Position numbers and translations under genes: made by a program. This document shows positions 60,945-64,000 of a stretch of 64,000 nucleotides of DNA, one piece after another. Origin of the DNA: Altibacter lentus. Its GTDB lineage: Bacteria > Bacteroidota > Bacteroidia > Flavobacteriales > Flavobacteriaceae. The stretch spans positions 193,394 through 257,393 of the forward strand of contig NZ_KN050846.1 in assembly GCF_000746845.1 (NCBI RefSeq). Direction: 5' to 3'. The notes beneath the pieces were generated by a model. The model was not told where the DNA came from. It made no database searches and saw only the letters and a list, made by a program, of their open reading frames with translations. Numbering within the stretch: the first letter of the stretch is position 1; each line of letters opens with the position of its first letter.

Positions 60945-61970
60945 TTATTTTTTCAGGATTTTTAGGATTCTACGGTTAATAATTTCCGACAGGTTCCAAT
61001 AGTACAGGTCGGGATCGGTGGTGCTATAGAACGCCACCATCACGGCATCGAGGTCCTTATGATAGGTGGCAAAGCTTTGGTAGCCCGGCACCCATCCGGC
61101 ATGTTCGTATTTGTAGACTTCCGTGTATATTTCCTGTTCTTTGGGATCCAACAAGGAGCCATCGTTCAAGGCTCTTAGGAAGATCCCTACGTCTTCGGCA
61201 GTGGCCAGCATGCCGTGGTCATCAGTCTTTAGGTCATACGGATGCCCTACATGGTAGCCACTCATGACATTCGCTAGATCCACTTCGGCAAGTGAACCGA
61301 AGGTATTGTGTAGCTGCAGCGGCTCTAGAATTTTTTCCTTGGTATATTGAAAGTTATCATACCCTAGGGCATCGTCCATGATCTTATTGATGAGCAGGTA
61401 ATTGGTATTGCAGTATTGGTAGTCTTCGTCCGGCTTAAAGTTGGCAGGTTGGTCCAGTATAAGTGCCAGACTCTCTTGATAGGACTGTGTAGGCGCTGCC
61501 CAGAAATCGGGTGTGTCTGTAAAATTGGGGATGCCACTTCTATGTTGCAGGAGCAATCTCAGGGAAATGTGCTCTGCGTTCTCGATGCGGCCCACAAGTT
61601 CCGGCAGGTAATGGGCGAGGGTCTTATCCAGTGAAAGCCGACCCTCCTGCACCAGTTTGGTCACCGCCACGGCGTCATACAATTTGCTAATACTCGCGAT
61701 CTTGAAGCGGGCATCCGGCCGTGCCGGGATCTTGGCTTCTCGATCGTGCCAGCCCGCAGCCAATAACTGTGGGGGTTCGTCCGCTTGGTCTATGTAGATG
61801 AGCATCCCTTCAAATCCGTGATCTACCGCTTCCTCCAGCTGTTCTTGTACGGTATCGGGCAGGGGTAGTATCCACGCCTTTACGAGAAGCCAGGGCACGA
61901 AATATAGGGATACGATCGTTGCCAGCAACAAGGAGATTCGTACTATGCGCTTCGTTCTTTTTTTAGCCAC
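60945..61970 (-). CDS. Serine hydrolase, beta-lactamase (class C-like) family
   Basis: A 341-residue penicillin-binding-like hydrolase with an N-terminal membrane anchor (ISLLLATIVSLYFVPWLLV). Catalytic motifs: S93-x-x-K96 in KIASISKLYD, YxN in YQYCNTNYLL, and HxG in YEHAGWVPGY. By family it could be a D-Ala-D-Ala carboxypeptidase, esterase or beta-lactamase-like enzyme. It forms one minus-strand unit with the oxidoreductase gene. Confidence 0.9.
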   Translation of the reverse strand: MAKKRTKRIVRISLLLATIVSLYFVPWLLVKAWILPLPDTVQEQLEEAVDHGFEGMLIYIDQADEPPQLLAAGWHDREAKIPARPDARFKIASISKLYDAVAVTKLVQEGRLSLDKTLAHYLPELVGRIENAEHISLRLLLQHRSGIPNFTDTPDFWAAPTQSYQESLALILDQPANFKPDEDYQYCNTNYLLINKIMDDALGYDNFQYTKEKILEPLQLHNTFGSLAEVDLANVMSGYHVGHPYDLKTDDHGMLATAEDVGIFLRALNDGSLLDPKEQEIYTEVYKYEHAGWVPGYQSFATYHKDLDAVMVAFYSTTDPDLYYWNLSEIINRRILKILKK

Positions 61971-62030
61971 TTTTTCTTCGTTAACATGATGTATCTTGGC
62001 TGACTATTATTTCAGGCAAGACGGGTGTTC

Positions 62031-62885
62031 TTATATTTTTTCTTTTACTGCTTTTCTCCAAAAGTAGAGTCCGAAAACAGCAGTCACTACTGCAAACATG
62101 ATCCCGTTCTCACCAAGCCAATGTTCTTTTCCTGCATTTTTAATTGTTAATTCGGGTAATATTTTTTGAATATATACATTGCTTACAGCGTGAAAAATTA
62201 CTGCTGGCCATAAACTTTTAGATTTAAAGGTGTAGTAAGTCATAATAAATGACATAGAAACAATTACGACAGTGAACGTTGTAAATTCTAATAGGACATT
62301 GTTACTATAGTAAACTAGCAATGGCCAATGCCAAAAAGACCAAATCAATCCACTAAAAATTGATACACCAGTAAATGAAAGAACCTTTCTTAATTCATAG
62401 ATTAAAAATCCTCGCCATCCAATTTCTTCCCCTAATGTTGTTGCAGATGCTCTAATAACCTCTATAGTTGCTAACAACATAATAGCTATGATAGTTATTG
62501 ATGTTGTGCTTAAAGTGCCTATGCCAAATAAGCCAAGTTCTTTTCCCCATTCATTAATTGTTTCGCTATTTGCTAAATTTCCAAAACCGAAAATCCAAAG
62601 AAGCACATAAGTGATTATACCATATAAGGCAGGAACAACATAAGACCATCGGATATATTTCCAATTTCCCCAATTCCAATGTAGTGATGAGATTTTACGT
62701 CCTTTAATTTTTAAGGTAATAAATGCAGCTATTGCAGGACACCACATGATAGCTCCAACATATATTCGAGAAGGATATAAATTTACTATGGCATAATGGA
62801 AAGGCGAAGTAAGAACAATAACTAATACCAGAAACAAAAATATTGTTTTCCACGCTTCTTTTCGTTCCGATATATTTTCTAACAT
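62031..62885 (-). CDS. CPBP family intramembrane glutamic endopeptidase
   Basis: A 284-residue membrane protein with about eight helices. CPBP motifs: LGEEIGWRGFLIYEL (E153, E154, R158), IWSFWHWPLL and VIFHAVSNV. By family it may process a membrane substrate or give bacteriocin self-immunity. It is strongly A/T-rich, unlike the two genes after it, and lies 60 nt upstream of the serine hydrolase. It may therefore be a separate addition within module 4. Confidence 0.88.
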   Translation of the reverse strand: MLENISERKEAWKTIFLFLVLVIVLTSPFHYAIVNLYPSRIYVGAIMWCPAIAAFITLKIKGRKISSLHWNWGNWKYIRWSYVVPALYGIITYVLLWIFGFGNLANSETINEWGKELGLFGIGTLSTTSITIIAIMLLATIEVIRASATTLGEEIGWRGFLIYELRKVLSFTGVSIFSGLIWSFWHWPLLVYYSNNVLLEFTTFTVVIVSMSFIMTYYTFKSKSLWPAVIFHAVSNVYIQKILPELTIKNAGKEHWLGENGIMFAVVTAVFGLYFWRKAVKEKI

Positions 62886-62944
62886 AATGGTTTAAAGATT
62901 GTTTTGTTTATTGAAGACGAAGAGTCTGCAGTTTTGTTACGTTG

Positions 62945-62952
62945 CGCCTAAC
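62945..62952. other. Right boundary core of cassette-like module 4
   Basis: CGCCTAAC, the exact reverse complement of GTTAGGCG at 60177-60184. GCCTAAC/GTTAGGC also fits the RYYYAAC/GTTRRRY core consensus of integron attC sites. Confidence 0.6.
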
Positions 62953-63061
62953 ACCTGCTATTACCCAAATATCTTTATTATTTACCATTTATGATCGAGA
63001 TAACATGCATTCTTTTACTGAAGGGGAGAACTCAAATATAGAAAATAATTGGATAGGGGTG
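62950..63061 (+). repeat. 112-nt direct repeat, copy 2
   Basis: Same start and end as copy 1 at 59841-59952, with 7 substitutions. It follows directly on the module 4 core. Confidence 0.93.
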
Positions 63062-63122
63062 TGTGGTGATACATTTCTATTGACCAACACAGGAATGTCG
63101 CTATAGGTGATGTAGGTCACGG

Positions 63123-63599
63123 TTATTTAGATTTTTCTTTTTTCCACCATCTTTTTATTTCAGATCTTTCCTTACCTCCAAAATCTCCACATAGTGTTAA
63201 TTCATATGGGAAGTTTAATTTTTGCCGGTAAGCATTAATCAATAGAATAACTTGATCTCCTAATGTAGGTTTTTCGACAGTGGGCATATATGAGGATTTA
63301 ATTTGCATGATACATTTCGCATCTTCTTTTGAATCCATTAATTTTATCAAGAACTTTACATCTTCTTTTGTTATCCAATTAGCGTCTTGTTGCCCAACTG
63401 TTTGCAAAACATACTTATGTTTTGAAGGATTGTCAGGTTGATCTGTTGGTCTTATAAGTTCGTTTACAAATTGTCGAACTGAAATCTTATTCATAAGAAT
63501 CCAATTGTTAGCATCTAAATAATTGGTCTCTATTTCTATTTGTCCAAACAAACTTAGTCCGTTTAAAAATATCAGCGGTATGATCAATAATTTACTCAT
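63123..63599 (-). CDS. Exported hypothetical protein, 158 aa
   Basis: A 158-residue protein with a signal peptide (LLIIPLIFLNGLSLFGQ). The mature part is mixed alpha/beta (SVRQFVNELIRPTDQ, ITKEDVKFLIKLMDSKEDAKCIMQI, DQVILLINAYRQKLNFPYE) and ends in a Trp/Lys-rich tail (SEIKRWWKKEKSK). I do not recognise the family. The ATG at 63599 gives the signal peptide; an in-frame upstream start would add 16 residues. The downstream and upstream boundary cores are not clearly matched here, so whether it is a fifth module is uncertain. Confidence 0.75.
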   Translation of the reverse strand: MSKLLIIPLIFLNGLSLFGQIEIETNYLDANNWILMNKISVRQFVNELIRPTDQPDNPSKHKYVLQTVGQQDANWITKEDVKFLIKLMDSKEDAKCIMQIKSSYMPTVEKPTLGDQVILLINAYRQKLNFPYELTLCGDFGGKERSEIKRWWKKEKSK

Positions 63600-63773
63600 A
63601 TTAATTGAAGTCAACGGTATGTATAACGCCCTGTTGTTTGGTTTCAAGATACAACTTATTCCGAGTAGGTGAGACGTTGATTTTGAAACTGAATATTTTT
63701 AGTCAGCATATTCTTGCAATAATCGATATACATTTTTGTAGCACATTTCTAGCTACCCTTTAGTTCAGGCGAT
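63600..63773. other. Intergenic region, no gene seen
   Basis: A/T-rich sequence between the exported hypothetical gene and the broken gene at the window end. AACGCCCTGTTG-type words near 63618-63640 resemble right-boundary sequences, but I found no exact partner. Confidence 0.35.
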
Positions 63774-64000
63774 TTATAATTCAATTGCATCCTTCAGTTC
63801 CCAAATTATTCCATCAATAGCCCTTCTTTCAATTTTAAAAGGCAAAATTCAGTTTAAATTCTCAAATGCTTTTATACATTCATTTACCACATTTCGCATC
63901 CTATTATTCATTTCCGGAAATGTATAGAAGTAATGAAATTCATATCGCATATCATATATAGCATACTGTTGGGGAAAATATCTAAATGGGATTTTAAGTC
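63774..64000 (-). pseudogene. Partial minus-strand frame broken by an in-frame TGA
   Basis: A minus-strand frame enters from the window edge (residues read FRYFPQQYAIYDMRYEFHYF) and is open to a TGA at 63849-63851. After the TGA the same frame continues with protein-like sequence (PFKIERRAIDGIIWELKDA) to a TAA at 63774. It looks like a gene with a nonsense mutation that removes about 25 C-terminal residues, or two unrelated short frames. The 5' part is outside the window. Confidence 0.4.

Noticed and set aside
60194-62885. Insertion sequence between the 112-nt repeats
   Set aside because: No transposase is encoded between them and the repeats are direct, not terminal inverted; the genes are metabolic or membrane enzymes.

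Overview
The window is chromosomal DNA of a flavobacterium (Bacteroidota, Flavobacteriaceae), most likely marine. The signs are type IX secretion (T9SS) C-terminal sorting domains on three proteins, many MKK-type lipoprotein signals, a bacillithiol deacetylase (BshB1), a classical menaquinone cluster, a LytS/LytTR propeller two-component pair, EttA with its small membrane-protein neighbour, and Bacteroidota-type promoters (TAnnTTTG at -7, TTG about 20 nt upstream). Known family roles are used throughout for function; no database search was possible.

Bases 1-50000 are a dense, ordinary core region. In order: a T9SS cargo tail; sensor kinase plus LytTR regulator; FMN glutamate-synthase-like protein and M20D amidohydrolase; a UvrD/PcrA helicase; a lipoprotein esterase; a threonylcarbamoyl-AMP synthase; two tandem OmpA-like lipoproteins; a glycosyltransferase, an orphan HsdR_N nuclease-like protein and holA; the menA-hydrolase-menC-CPBP-menE cluster; a frameshifted von Willebrand protein; a secreted M24 peptidase; an MFS transporter; an acyl-CoA carboxylase beta subunit; a 58-aa membrane protein plus ettA; a large BNR-propeller T9SS protein; an S9 peptidase; hutI-hutG-GNAT; a methionine-gamma-lyase-like enzyme coupled to bshB1; tRNA-His; an M28 peptidase; a persulfide dioxygenase-rhodanese fusion; and a DUF4397 T9SS protein.

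Bases 49700-51500 change character: three tiny charged or Gln-rich proteins, then about 1.25 kb without a convincing gene, filled with degenerate repeats, a 4 x 11-nt G-rich tandem array and a 29-nt tandem array, followed by a conserved hypothetical gene with its own terminator.

Bases 52390-63640 are an accessory island with all genes on the minus strand. It looks like a chromosomal array of gene cassettes. Each module (YD-like lipoprotein; coiled-coil membrane protein; XRE-Res-Mod type III restriction-modification; oxidoreductase/serine hydrolase/CPBP protease) is bounded by short inverted motifs that match within that module but differ between modules. Boundaries also share long sequence: a 112-nt direct repeat with 7 mismatches and a 22-nt repeat with 1 mismatch. 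This is the layout expected of integron attC-bounded cassettes, though two boundaries are longer than usual attC sites and no integrase lies in the window. It is the most interesting part of the sequence.
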